Below are positions 33,710-42,030 of a stretch of DNA of 64,000 bases, one piece after another. Each line of letters begins with the position of its first letter. Within the stretch, counting starts at the first letter, position 1. A program made the translations under genes and the position numbers. The notes under the pieces are model-generated. The model was not told the DNA's origin. It worked only from the letters and a program-made list of their open reading frames with translations, and searched no databases. The DNA is from Chitinophaga sp. SYP-B3965 (GTDB lineage: Bacteria; Bacteroidota; Bacteroidia; Chitinophagales; Chitinophagaceae), in assembly GCF_009647655.1 (NCBI RefSeq), contig NZ_WJFD01000008.1, forward strand, positions 62,001 through 126,000. The letters are read 5' to 3'.

Positions 33710-33755
33710 CATTTTCTGGGCCCGATTCAGCGCCAAAGCCTGTCCCCGGATTTTC

Positions 33756-34919
33756 TTATGAAATCTTATCCAACGCCTGCTCCAGATCCTTGATCAAATA
33801 CCCCGGATCCTCCAGCCCTATATACAACCTCACCATCTTATGTTTCGCCTCTTTAGGATCAAAACTCCCCGCCTCCAATCCCGCGCAAGCCGGAAAAGCC
33901 AACGATTCATGCCCTCCCCAGGACACCGCCATGAGGAAATGTTTCAAAGCATCACAGAAAAGCTCCACCTGCTCCCGCCGATCTACTTTTAATTGAATGG
34001 TCAACAACCCCGCCGCCCCTTTCATCTGCCGTGAAGCCAGTTCAAACTGCGGAAAATCAGGGTCCAGCGGAAAGAATACTTTATGGATCAGCGGATGTTT
34101 CTTCAGCCAGGCCAATACCTGCCGGGTACTATCCGCACTACGTTGCAGCCTGATCTCCAATGTACGCAGCCCTCTTAATAAGAGCCATGCATTAAAAGGA
34201 GCAATCGCACTGCCAATATTCAGGTATTCAGAAACAAAGATCTTCCTGATCTTTTCCTGGGTACCGGTCAATACACCAGCCATGGTATCACTATGCCCGC
34301 TGATAAACTTCGTAGCAGATTGCAAACAAAGATCGATCCCCATCAGATGTGGCTGCTGATATAACGGCGTACAGTAACTGTTATCGATCATGGTAGTGAT
34401 ATTCCGGCTACGTGCCAATTGGGCCACGGCAGTTATATCCTGTAACTCAAAAGTAAAAGAGTTGGGAGACTCCAGGTAGATCAGCTTCGTATTCGGACGG
34501 ATGGCCTGTTCGAAATTCGCGATGTCGGTTCCATCTACAAAAGTAGTTTGTACCCCAAACTTCGGCAGGATGTTCTCAAACAATTGCCTCGCCCAGTTGT
34601 AAGGGTCCCGGACACAGATCACATGATCCCCCTGTTGTACAACAGAAAGCACTCCTGTAAAGATAGCGGCAGCCCCGCTTCCAAACACGAGCGCATCCTC
34701 CGCCCCATCTAATGCAGCCAGCTTCTGCCGCAGGATATCGATGGTTGGATTATGCCCCCGGGAGTACACGAATCCTTTGTACTCATCCAAAAGCAATTCC
34801 CTTAAAGCGGCTACAGTCTCGAACGCAAAATTGCTGCTTTGCATAATTGGAGGAGCAATGGCATTGAAATATTGCTCCCTGTCTTCCCCCAATTCATTGA
34901 TAATAAACGATAAATCCAT
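33756..34919 (-). CDS. Cys/Met metabolism PLP-dependent enzyme (trans-sulfuration family)
   Basis: A 387-residue fold-type I PLP enzyme of the cystathionine gamma-synthase / methionine gamma-lyase family. Marks are YSRGHNPTIDILRQKLAALD, the cofactor pocket FGSGAAAIFTGVLS, the Asp in TTMIDNSYCTPLYQQP, and the Schiff-base Lys in LQSATKFISGHSD. The C-terminus has the substrate-loop Ser/Arg (LAFPACAG; VRLYIGLED). Whether it is a synthase, lyase or aminotransferase cannot be told. ATG 34919 is used; the frame extends to 34973 but that part is not family-like. The amino-acid permease gene lies 66 bases upstream on the same strand, suggesting coupling of uptake and breakdown. Confidence 0.9.
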   Translation of the reverse strand: MDLSFIINELGEDREQYFNAIAPPIMQSSNFAFETVAALRELLLDEYKGFVYSRGHNPTIDILRQKLAALDGAEDALVFGSGAAAIFTGVLSVVQQGDHVICVRDPYNWARQLFENILPKFGVQTTFVDGTDIANFEQAIRPNTKLIYLESPNSFTFELQDITAVAQLARSRNITTMIDNSYCTPLYQQPHLMGIDLCLQSATKFISGHSDTMAGVLTGTQEKIRKIFVSEYLNIGSAIAPFNAWLLLRGLRTLEIRLQRSADSTRQVLAWLKKHPLIHKVFFPLDPDFPQFELASRQMKGAAGLLTIQLKVDRREQVELFCDALKHFLMAVSWGGHESLAFPACAGLEAGSFDPKEAKHKMVRLYIGLEDPGYLIKDLEQALDKIS

Positions 34920-34985
34920 AGTATTTGTATTCCCTTTGCACGCCCCGAAAAAGACGCAAAGTACATAAATCATCTTCTTTGAAGA

Positions 34986-36299
34986 TCAGCGCACGGCTCT
35001 TTTCATAAAAAAGTAAATAGGCAGCCCGGCCACGAACCAGAACATCCCACTGAGGGCCTGCTGCCAATCGCTTATAAAGATATTGACTGTTACGAAGAGA
35101 TACACGCTAATAAAAAGGACCGGCAGCCAGGGATATAAACGCATTCTGTAGATGCCTGTATTGTCCAGGTGCGCTGTTTTCTTCCTCAGGATAAATATAG
35201 TGGCGGCCGCAGAAGCCAGGCCAATGGAGTCGAACAGCATCACATACTGGATGATCTTGTCGAAATTACTCAGAAAATACAGCAGTCCTATCACCATTAC
35301 CGTGAAAGTGGTAAGGGCCACTTCCTGCACCTGCGTTTTGCTGTTCACCCTTTTAAAAATGGATGGTAACACGCCATCTTCCGCCATGGCGTAATACATG
35401 CGGGGATTGGAAATGAGGTTTACATTCGCATACCCCAATACAGATAAGAACAGTAAGATAGAAGTGATCTTAAAACCATTGTCTCCAAAGAAAACCCCTG
35501 CCATGCGGGCTGCCAGGGCATCTGTTGTTTTCAGCTGTTCAAAGCCGATCACTTTCACATAAGCATAATTCACCGTGAGGTATAAAAAGATGATAATGCT
35601 GATACCGATGAAAATAGCCCTGGGTGTGTTCTTAGCCGGTTCCCGCACATCACTGCCAAAGTTGATGGTTTGCTGATAACCGCCATAGGTAAAGAATACC
35701 GGCACCAATGCTGCCCCGAAAATATAAAACCAGCTATGTGATGAAGCAGACGTAACCACACTGGCCGGTGCCACATGCCCACTGAATACCGTTAAACAAA
35801 GTAATAACACCATGCTGATCTTAACTACCGTGAGCACATTCTGCCAGTTGGCGCTCATCCTGATCCCCAGCATATTGATGATGTATAAGAACAGCACAGC
35901 CCCAATGGCAATGAGCTTCCTGCCTCCTTCATGTTGTGCTGTTTCGGGCAACAGTACAGGACCGATGTATTCCGCGCCTACAATACAAACTGCAGCAATG
36001 GATGCTGCATTGGAGATCACCAGCGTCCAGTTGATCATAAAAGAATAAGCAGGATGGAAAGCATAAGAGCACACTTTATAAAAGCCCCCAGCCACAGGAT
36101 ACCTGGAACCAATTTCTGCATAAGTAAGCGCGCCGCATAAGGAAACAAGCCCTGCCAAAACCCATACGGAATAGAACAATACAGGGGTGCCGGTTTCCCG
36201 GGCCACGCTTACAGGAGTTCTGAAAATACCCATGCCTATCACTAATCCTACCACTATCATCGTCAGGTCAAAGGGTCCTAGCTTTGGTTTGATACTCAT
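34986..36299 (-). CDS. APC family amino-acid permease
   Basis: A 437-residue inner-membrane carrier with about 12 hydrophobic segments. The first helix has GLVIGMGIFRTP, the G-x-G-I-F signature of the amino acid-polyamine-organocation superfamily, and GALTYAEIGSRYPVAGGFYK is the classic second helix and loop. Helix 6 has FFTYGGYQQTINFGSDV, as in L-type transporters. The substrate is an amino acid of unknown identity. It is followed by the PLP enzyme. The start at 36299 lies 52 bases from the promoter of the divergent cobalamin riboswitch. Confidence 0.92.
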   Translation of the reverse strand: MSIKPKLGPFDLTMIVVGLVIGMGIFRTPVSVARETGTPVLFYSVWVLAGLVSLCGALTYAEIGSRYPVAGGFYKVCSYAFHPAYSFMINWTLVISNAASIAAVCIVGAEYIGPVLLPETAQHEGGRKLIAIGAVLFLYIINMLGIRMSANWQNVLTVVKISMVLLLCLTVFSGHVAPASVVTSASSHSWFYIFGAALVPVFFTYGGYQQTINFGSDVREPAKNTPRAIFIGISIIIFLYLTVNYAYVKVIGFEQLKTTDALAARMAGVFFGDNGFKITSILLFLSVLGYANVNLISNPRMYYAMAEDGVLPSIFKRVNSKTQVQEVALTTFTVMVIGLLYFLSNFDKIIQYVMLFDSIGLASAAATIFILRKKTAHLDNTGIYRMRLYPWLPVLFISVYLFVTVNIFISDWQQALSGMFWFVAGLPIYFFMKRAVR

Positions 36300-36343
36300 A
36301 TATACAAGATAACCGATTCGTACTTATTTATTACAAAATATCG

Positions 36344-36351
36344 TAGGTTTG
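36344..36351 (+). promoter_or_regulatory. -7 box before the cobalamin riboswitch
   Basis: TAGGTTTG at 36344-36351 fits TAnnTTTG and lies just before the first bases of the riboswitch. A matching TTTG 19-21 bases upstream is not seen. Confidence 0.45.
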
Positions 36352-36601
36352 CCCACGGTAAACGGTTGCCTTTGGATGAAACCTTTCATCTGCCAGGCAT
36401 TAATAGGGAATCCGGTTCAATTCCGGAGCTATCCCCGTAGCTGTAATCCCGCTTCCTTATATTCTCCAATAAGGAAACGTTTTTCGGACTCTTTCATACC
36501 ACTTCCCGGCAACGGGGGGGAAGGTCATCCGAAAAGCGGGAAAGCCAGAAGACCTGCCGCATACCAATTTTTATCAGTCCGCGCTTTCGGGTGAAAAGCG
36601 G
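36352..36601 (+). promoter_or_regulatory. Cobalamin (B12) riboswitch
   Basis: The leader contains the conserved core of the adenosylcobalamin class: GGGAATCCGGTTCAATTCCG near 36404-36424 followed by GAGCTATCCCCGTAGCTGTA, the ACCACTTCCCGGCAACGGG segment near 36499, and the B12 box AGCCAGAAGACCTGCCG at 36543-36559. A downstream hairpin (CCGC at 36579, GCGG at 36598-36601) and GCCT-gtagg-AGGC at 36613-36625 are the likely expression platform; no T-tract follows, so translation control is more likely than termination. It precedes btuB by 71 bases. Confidence 0.93.
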
Positions 36602-36672
36602 AGGGTGTAATTGCCTGTAGGAGGCATTCTATACTTTTCAACATCTCCCTTGCGTGTAATTAAATTAATTAC

Positions 36673-38583
36673 ATGAAAAAGAACATCTACACACTACTGG
36701 GTCTGCTGGCAATCGGCCAGGCTGGCTTGGCACAAGATTCAACACATGTTTCACAACTGAACACAGTTGTGGTAACCGCTACAAAATTCGCTAAAAAACA
36801 AAGTGAAACCGGAAAGGTGCTCACGGTTATTAGCCGTCAACAAATTGAAAGGAACATCGGCCGCTCTGTAAGTGATGTGCTGAATGAACAAGCCGGCATC
36901 GTTATTAACGGTGTAGGTTCCAACCCCGGCAAGAACAAAGAATTGTACTTCCGCGGCGCCACCTCTCAATACACCACTATCTTATTGGATGGTATTCCCG
37001 CAGCAGATGCTACCGGCCTTACCGGTAATTCCATCGACCTCCGTTTTATGCCGGTAGACCTGATCGAAAGGATTGAGATCCTCCGTGGTACACAATCCAC
37101 CCTGTATGGTGCAGATGCTATTGCAGGGGTGATCAACATCATCACCAAAAAAGGCGGCGAAAAACCAGTGACCGGTTTTGGCAACCTTACCCTGGGCAGC
37201 AACAGCAGCCTGAAAGGAACACTGGGTCTCCGTGGTCAAAAAGAAAATGTTGATTATAATGTAAGCTTCACCCATTTTGAAACAGATGGTATCTCTGAAG
37301 CCGCTCCGTTTGACACGGTTACCAATCCGCAATTCGACAAAGACGGTTACAAACAGAATTCGGTGTTGGTGAACTTCGGCATTCAGGCTACAGAACACCT
37401 GAAACTGCAACCCTTCTTCATGTATTCTGATTATAAAAGCAAATACGACGGCGGCACGTTTGAAGATAATCTGAAGAACAACAACAAATCTGATCTCATC
37501 AATACCGGTATCCGTGGTATCTACGACCTGAATGGTAAAGGAGAAGTACATGCCAATTTCGGTTACCAGAAAGTAACACGGGTGGATGATGGTTCCTATA
37601 GCCTGCTGTCATTAGATGGCCGCTCTTATTTTGGCGAGTTGTATGGTCACTATAATCTCAATAGCTGGTTACAGGTATTGGCAGGTGTAGAGTACCGCAA
37701 AGCTGAACTCACAGACACCTCTAATTTCCTTGTCAACAAGTTTACGCCCCGCAGCCAGTATAACACCAGCCCTTATGTATCTGTGTTCATCAAAAACCTG
37801 CATGGTTTTAGCTTTGAAGCAGGCGGTCGTTATACCTTACATTCCAAATTCGGTAACAACTTCACGTATAGCCTCAATCCTTCTTACCTGATTGCAGATA
37901 AGGTGAAACTGTTCGTGAACCTTTCTTCCGGATTCAAAGCGCCTACTTTAACCGCGCTGTATACTTCTTATGGAGATGAGAACCTGAAACCGGAAAAAGC
38001 CACCAGCTATGAAGCAGGCTTCCAGACTTTCCTCGTGAAAGACAAACTGGACCTTCGCGTAGTAGGTTTCAAACGGGATATAAAAGATGTGATCACCTAT
38101 ATCACTGCACGCAACAAGTATGCAAACTATAACAAGCAGAATGATAAAGGACTGGAAGTAGAACTCGCTGTACACCCTGTAAAAGGACTGGACATTAAAG
38201 TATTCTATGCCTACGTAGAAGGCCAGGTAACTACACAGGCCGGTACAAAGGACACTACTTATAATAACCTCGTTCGCCGTCCAAATCACAGTGGTGGACT
38301 GAACATTGGTTACCAGGTATTGCCTAAATTATTTGTAAGCACTAACATCCGCCAGGTAGGTACCAGGAACGATCTGTACTTCCCGCCATGGCCGGAGCCT
38401 TCTCAGAACCTCGAACTGAAAGCTTACACCATCTGGGATATGTATGCAGAATATCGTTTCTCTGATAAAGCCCGTTTGTTCTTCAATGCAAATAATATCA
38501 CCAATAATAAAAAATATTGGGAAATTTACGGATATTCCGTGCAAGGCTTTAACATGCAGACCGGCATATCATTCAGTTTGTAA
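36673..38583 (+). CDS. btuB: Vitamin B12 TonB-dependent receptor
   Basis: A 636-residue outer-membrane receptor, close to the length of BtuB (about 600). Signal peptide, then TonB box region TVVVTATKFAKKQSETGK, plug with VIDRR-like ISRQQIERNIGRSVSDVLNE, ELYFRGATSQYTTILLDGIP, ERIEILRGTQSTLYGADAIA, GVINIITKKG, and a barrel ending GFNMQTGISFSL. The cobalamin riboswitch directly upstream makes B12 or a relative the expected substrate. It heads a run with a DUF6580 membrane protein, a BtuF-like protein and a CobC-like phosphatase. Confidence 0.95.
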   Translation: MKKNIYTLLGLLAIGQAGLAQDSTHVSQLNTVVVTATKFAKKQSETGKVLTVISRQQIERNIGRSVSDVLNEQAGIVINGVGSNPGKNKELYFRGATSQYTTILLDGIPAADATGLTGNSIDLRFMPVDLIERIEILRGTQSTLYGADAIAGVINIITKKGGEKPVTGFGNLTLGSNSSLKGTLGLRGQKENVDYNVSFTHFETDGISEAAPFDTVTNPQFDKDGYKQNSVLVNFGIQATEHLKLQPFFMYSDYKSKYDGGTFEDNLKNNNKSDLINTGIRGIYDLNGKGEVHANFGYQKVTRVDDGSYSLLSLDGRSYFGELYGHYNLNSWLQVLAGVEYRKAELTDTSNFLVNKFTPRSQYNTSPYVSVFIKNLHGFSFEAGGRYTLHSKFGNNFTYSLNPSYLIADKVKLFVNLSSGFKAPTLTALYTSYGDENLKPEKATSYEAGFQTFLVKDKLDLRVVGFKRDIKDVITYITARNKYANYNKQNDKGLEVELAVHPVKGLDIKVFYAYVEGQVTTQAGTKDTTYNNLVRRPNHSGGLNIGYQVLPKLFVSTNIRQVGTRNDLYFPPWPEPSQNLELKAYTIWDMYAEYRFSDKARLFFNANNITNNKKYWEIYGYSVQGFNMQTGISFSL

Positions 38584-38605
38584 TATTTAAATAAAGAAAC
38601 CCGTC

Positions 38606-39205
38606 ATGTCAATTAAAAATTTGCAGCCCCGCTTTTTTGTGCTGCTGTTATTCATCATCGTAGCTGGTGTTCTGCGGATCACTGCAGCAGGGCATATCAC
38701 ACCCTATTCCAATTTCTCTCCCGTAGGTGCTATGGCCTTATTTGGCGGCGCCTATTTTGCAGATAAATGGAAAAGTTATGTGTTCCCCTTACTCTGCATC
38801 TTCCTGAGTGATGTGATCATGAACCTCACTATCTATGATGCATACGTTACCGGCATCATGTACGATGGATGGATCTGGACGTACTTTGGTTTTGCTGCCA
38901 TGGTACTCTCCGGTCAGCTGCTCATCAAAAAAGTACGGATAACAAATATCGTGGTGGCCAGTGTGGTATCTGCAGTAGCATTCTGGCTGCTGTCCGATTT
39001 CGGCACATGGCTGAGCCCTGTGAATATTGACATGACCACCGGTACGCAGTTCACAAAAGACTTTACAGGTCTGGTGAAATGTTACATACAAGGCGCCAGC
39101 ACTATTAAGAATACCCTACTGAGTAACCTGGTATACAGTGCCATCTTCTTCGGCTTATTTGAGCTGATGCAAAGCAAGATCCCTGCACTGTCTATCTCCA
39201 AATAA
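38606..39205 (+). CDS. DUF6580 family membrane protein
   Basis: A 199-residue protein with about five to six transmembrane helices. Marks are the N-terminal helix FVLLLFIIVAGVLRI, the loop ITPYSNFSPVGAMALFGGAYFAD, FPLLCIFLSDVIMNLT and the C-terminal NTLLSNLVYSAIFFGLFELM. The pattern recalls S-components of ECF transporters, and the position between btuB and the BtuF-like gene under a B12 riboswitch suggests a role in passing cobalamin or a precursor across the inner membrane. This role is inference. A hairpin with T-tract follows at 39211. Confidence 0.8.
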   Translation: MSIKNLQPRFFVLLLFIIVAGVLRITAAGHITPYSNFSPVGAMALFGGAYFADKWKSYVFPLLCIFLSDVIMNLTIYDAYVTGIMYDGWIWTYFGFAAMVLSGQLLIKKVRITNIVVASVVSAVAFWLLSDFGTWLSPVNIDMTTGTQFTKDFTGLVKCYIQGASTIKNTLLSNLVYSAIFFGLFELMQSKIPALSISK

Positions 39206-39210
39206 TCATT

Positions 39211-39241
39211 GGGCTGGCCATATATATGGTCAGCCCTTTTA
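39211..39241 (+). terminator. Terminator-like hairpin inside the B12 gene run
   Basis: GGGCTG-G-CCATA and TATGG-T-CAGCCC form a 12-bp stem with one wobble, followed by TTTTA. It would lower expression of the BtuF-like and phosphatase genes relative to btuB. Confidence 0.65.
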
Positions 39242-39253
39242 AAAACATAAACA

Positions 39254-40183
39254 ATGGTCGCCTGTTCCTTCCTCCCTGCTGCAACACAAATGATCTATGA
39301 CATGGGCCTGCAACACCTGTTGCATGGTGTTACGTTTGAATGTCCGCCAATAGCGCTGGCAGAAAAACAACGTGTTGTGCGATATGTACTGGAAGGAAAT
39401 ACTTATACCAGTGAGGAAATAGACCGCATCTTTTCTGCGTCCAAAGCGCAGGGCAAGAGTTTGTATTATGTGGATGATAATGTATTAGCTTCCATTGCAC
39501 CGGATGTGATCTTCACACAGGATGTATGTGAAGTGTGCCAGATAGACACACATTGCACGCAACAGGCCGTATATAAATTACCTAAAATGCCTGAGCTGGT
39601 AAGCCTCAGTCCCAATAACCTCCAGGACGTTTTCAATTGTGCCATCACCATTGGTAAAGCATTGGGAGAAGAAGAAGCTGCTTACCGTTACCTCGCCCGT
39701 TTGCAAAAACAATTAGACGAAACCGTAGATACCCTCCGTGCCCACCGTGCTCCTTTACGCCGTGTGATGATCATGGAATGGATGGCCCCCGTTTACAACT
39801 GTGGTCACTGGATCCCTTACCAGGTAGCTTATGCAGGTGGTGTAGACATGTTATCCAACCCCGCCGGCGATTCCATCGTTACACCCTGGGAAAAGATCCT
39901 GCGCTATGATCCAGAAGTACTCGTAATCGCCCCCTGTGGTTTTCTAACAGATCGTTCCGCAGAAGAATTACATCTCGTTACCCGCGTACCCGGCTGGGAT
40001 AATTTACAAGCCGTTCGCAACGGAAATGTATTCTTAGCAGATTACGATCTCTTCACACAACCGAGCGCCAGCACATTGGTAGATGGCATCACCGTACTCT
40101 CTCATCTTTTCCATCCGGAGATTTTTGAAGTACCCGCACGTCTGCAATCCAAATTCAGAACGCTCGATCTCCAGACCGCCTGA
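39254..40183 (+). CDS. BtuF-like cobalamin-binding protein without signal peptide
   Basis: A 309-residue protein of the periplasmic-binding type III family (BtuF/FhuD fold). It begins directly at the first strand (MVACSFLPAATQMIYDMGL), so no signal peptide is present. Other marks are SEEIDRIFSASK, the Cys-containing FTQDVCEVCQIDTHC, EWMAPVYNCGHWIPYQVAYA and GWDNLQAVRNGNVFLADYD. No BtuC or BtuD gene is in the window. As written it would be cytoplasmic; either the real start lies upstream (none is open) or this branch works inside the cell. Binding of cobalamin is inferred from family and operon. Confidence 0.85.
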   Translation: MVACSFLPAATQMIYDMGLQHLLHGVTFECPPIALAEKQRVVRYVLEGNTYTSEEIDRIFSASKAQGKSLYYVDDNVLASIAPDVIFTQDVCEVCQIDTHCTQQAVYKLPKMPELVSLSPNNLQDVFNCAITIGKALGEEEAAYRYLARLQKQLDETVDTLRAHRAPLRRVMIMEWMAPVYNCGHWIPYQVAYAGGVDMLSNPAGDSIVTPWEKILRYDPEVLVIAPCGFLTDRSAEELHLVTRVPGWDNLQAVRNGNVFLADYDLFTQPSASTLVDGITVLSHLFHPEIFEVPARLQSKFRTLDLQTA

Positions 40184-40194
40184 GAAAAGAGTCG

Positions 40195-40202
40195 TACATT
40201 TG
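40195..40202 (+). promoter_or_regulatory. -7 box just before the phosphatase gene
   Basis: TACATTTG at 40195-40202 matches TAnnTTTG and ends 7 bases before ATG 40210, so a leaderless message for the phosphatase gene is possible. Confidence 0.4.
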
Positions 40203-40209
40203 CGCCGGA

Positions 40210-40770
40210 ATGATAGATATTTTCTTAATACGGCACACCACGCCAGATGTGGAATACGGCACCTGCTACGGATTTACAGACCTTGACCTGGCTAACACTT
40301 TCCCTACAGAAGCCGCCCGCGTGCAGGACATTTTACCGGCAAAAGACCTCACCGTTTTCGCCAGCCCCCTGCAACGTTGCAGCAAACTGGCCGAATTCCT
40401 TTTCGGAACTCCCTTTGCAACAGATGAACGTTTAAGAGAAGTAAATTTTGGCGACTGGGAAATGCAAACCTGGACGGACATCGCTATCACCACACCCAAA
40501 ACCTGGATGGCAGATTACCTCCACAACCCCATGCCTAACGGCGAAAGTTATGCCGCCCTCTATGAACGCAGCATAGCCGCTTTCCAGGAAATCCTCAAAA
40601 CCAAACAGGATACCGCCATTGTTACTCACGGCGGCGTGATCCGATCTATCCTTGCTTACGCCACTAATACTCCCATTGAAGATTCTTACGGGATCAGGGT
40701 AGAATATGGCAGGGTAGCGCATTTGAGAGTAAATGAGGAAGGATTTGAGCTGAAGGGCTTGAATTTGTAA
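40210..40770 (+). CDS. Histidine phosphatase, CobC-like (alpha-ribazole phosphatase candidate)
   Basis: A 186-residue member of the phosphoglycerate mutase / histidine phosphatase superfamily. The phospho-His is in FLIRHTTPD, the Arg in ASPLQRCSKLAEF, the second His in VTHGGVIRSI, and the acidic residue in RLREVNFGDWE. The last place in the B12 run makes alpha-ribazole-5'-phosphate phosphatase (CobC) the likely role, since it completes the lower ligand in cobalamin salvage. The sequence alone does not separate CobC from other small phosphatases. Confidence 0.82.
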   Translation: MIDIFLIRHTTPDVEYGTCYGFTDLDLANTFPTEAARVQDILPAKDLTVFASPLQRCSKLAEFLFGTPFATDERLREVNFGDWEMQTWTDIAITTPKTWMADYLHNPMPNGESYAALYERSIAAFQEILKTKQDTAIVTHGGVIRSILAYATNTPIEDSYGIRVEYGRVAHLRVNEEGFELKGLNL

Positions 40771-40889
40771 AAAGGGCGATGCGTAGAATATGGGGCTAAT
40801 ATCCGCAAAAAAAGCGTAGAAAAAACATCTATTCTCCGCACGATATGCGTAAATCAAGCTGTATCTTCGGGAAGATGAGCATTAGATAC

Positions 40890-41982
40890 ATGCACCAAAT
40901 GCCCCAGTGGCCCGATTTTTATTTTGATTTTCCCAAAACGTACTGGGTTTAGCAAACATACGCTCCCATCAGGGCAAACTATTAGGCCGCATGGAGAGCC
41001 TTGGGTTCAATCTCCAAAAAGAGGCAACCCTCAAGAACCTCACATTAGATGTTCTAAAATCCAGCGAAATAGAAGGCGAGGTGCTTAACCATGCACAGGT
41101 ACGTTCTTCCATCGCACGAAGATTGGGGATGGATATTGCAGGCCTCGTTCCCTCTGACCGGAATGTGGAAGGGATTGTTGATATGCTAATAGATGCCACC
41201 CAAAATTATACAGAACCATTAACAGCTGAACGCCTGTTCCGCTGGCATACGGCACTATTTCCTGCAAATAAATACAAAATGACTATTGGGGCATGGCGAA
41301 CAAATACAAAAAATGACCCTATGCAGGTTGTATCAGGCCCCATGGGCAATGAAACAGTTCACTATCAGGCGCCGGATTCAGATAGATTGGATACTGAAAT
41401 GCAAAAGTTCCTGGATTGGTTTAATGCAACCGATGAAATGTTAGATCCTGTGATAAAAGCCGCAATGGCACACTTGTGGTTTGTTGCCATCTATCCTTTT
41501 GATGATGGCAATGGCCGTATTGGCCGCGCCATTGCAGATATGCAGCTGGCCCGCGCAGATGAAACCCCATACAGATTCTACAGCATGTCTGCACAGATCA
41601 GGGCTGAAAGGAATGATTATTATGATATCCTGCAAAAAACGGAACAAAGCGAACTCGATCTCACTGGCTGGCTGGCCTGGTTCCTGCAATGTTTAGACCG
41701 TTCTATATCTGCTGCAGATAATACACTGGCGTTGATAATAAAGAAGAAAAAATCTGGGATACTTTTGCAAGAGAGTCGCTTAACGAACGTCAGAAATATA
41801 TGCTGAACAAATTACTGGATGATTTCGAAGGAAAACTTACTTCATCCAAATGGGCTAAGATGACAAAATGCTCGCAAGACACGGCCATCAGAGATATACA
41901 GGATCTCGTGACAAAAGATATATTAGAGAAAGAAGCTTCCGGTGGGAGAAGTACAAATTATACCCTTAAAGAATTAAACTAA
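40890..41982 (+). pseudogene. Decayed Fic/DUF4172 gene
   Basis: The family's N-terminus (MHQMPQWPDFYFDFPKTYWV) starts at ATG 40890, but in-frame TAG stops occur at 40950 and 40983, and the frame shifts near 40998 in GCCTTGGG before continuing as the open frame from 40991 to 41806. A second shift in the A-run near 41747-41756 moves the C-terminal helix-turn-helix (LDDFEGKLTSSKWAKMTKCS) to another frame that ends at 41982. The Fic motif reads IYPFDDGNGRIGR: the catalytic His of HPFxDGNGR is Tyr. The intact relative would be about 360 residues, an AMPylating enzyme with its own inhibitory helix (SSEIEGE). Four lesions plus the lost His show it is dead. Confidence 0.9.
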
Positions 41983-42011
41983 AAAAGGCTGCTCTATAAA
42001 GAGCAGCCCTT
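41981..42011 (-). terminator. Terminator of the phosphonate susD gene
   Basis: GGCTGCTC (41987-41994) and GAGCAGCC (42001-42008) pair perfectly with a 6-base loop; on the minus strand TTTTTTAG follows. It also closes the rightward Fic remnant with a short CCTTTC tail. Confidence 0.8.
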
Positions 42012-42030
42012 TCCCGATTTAGATCTGTTA

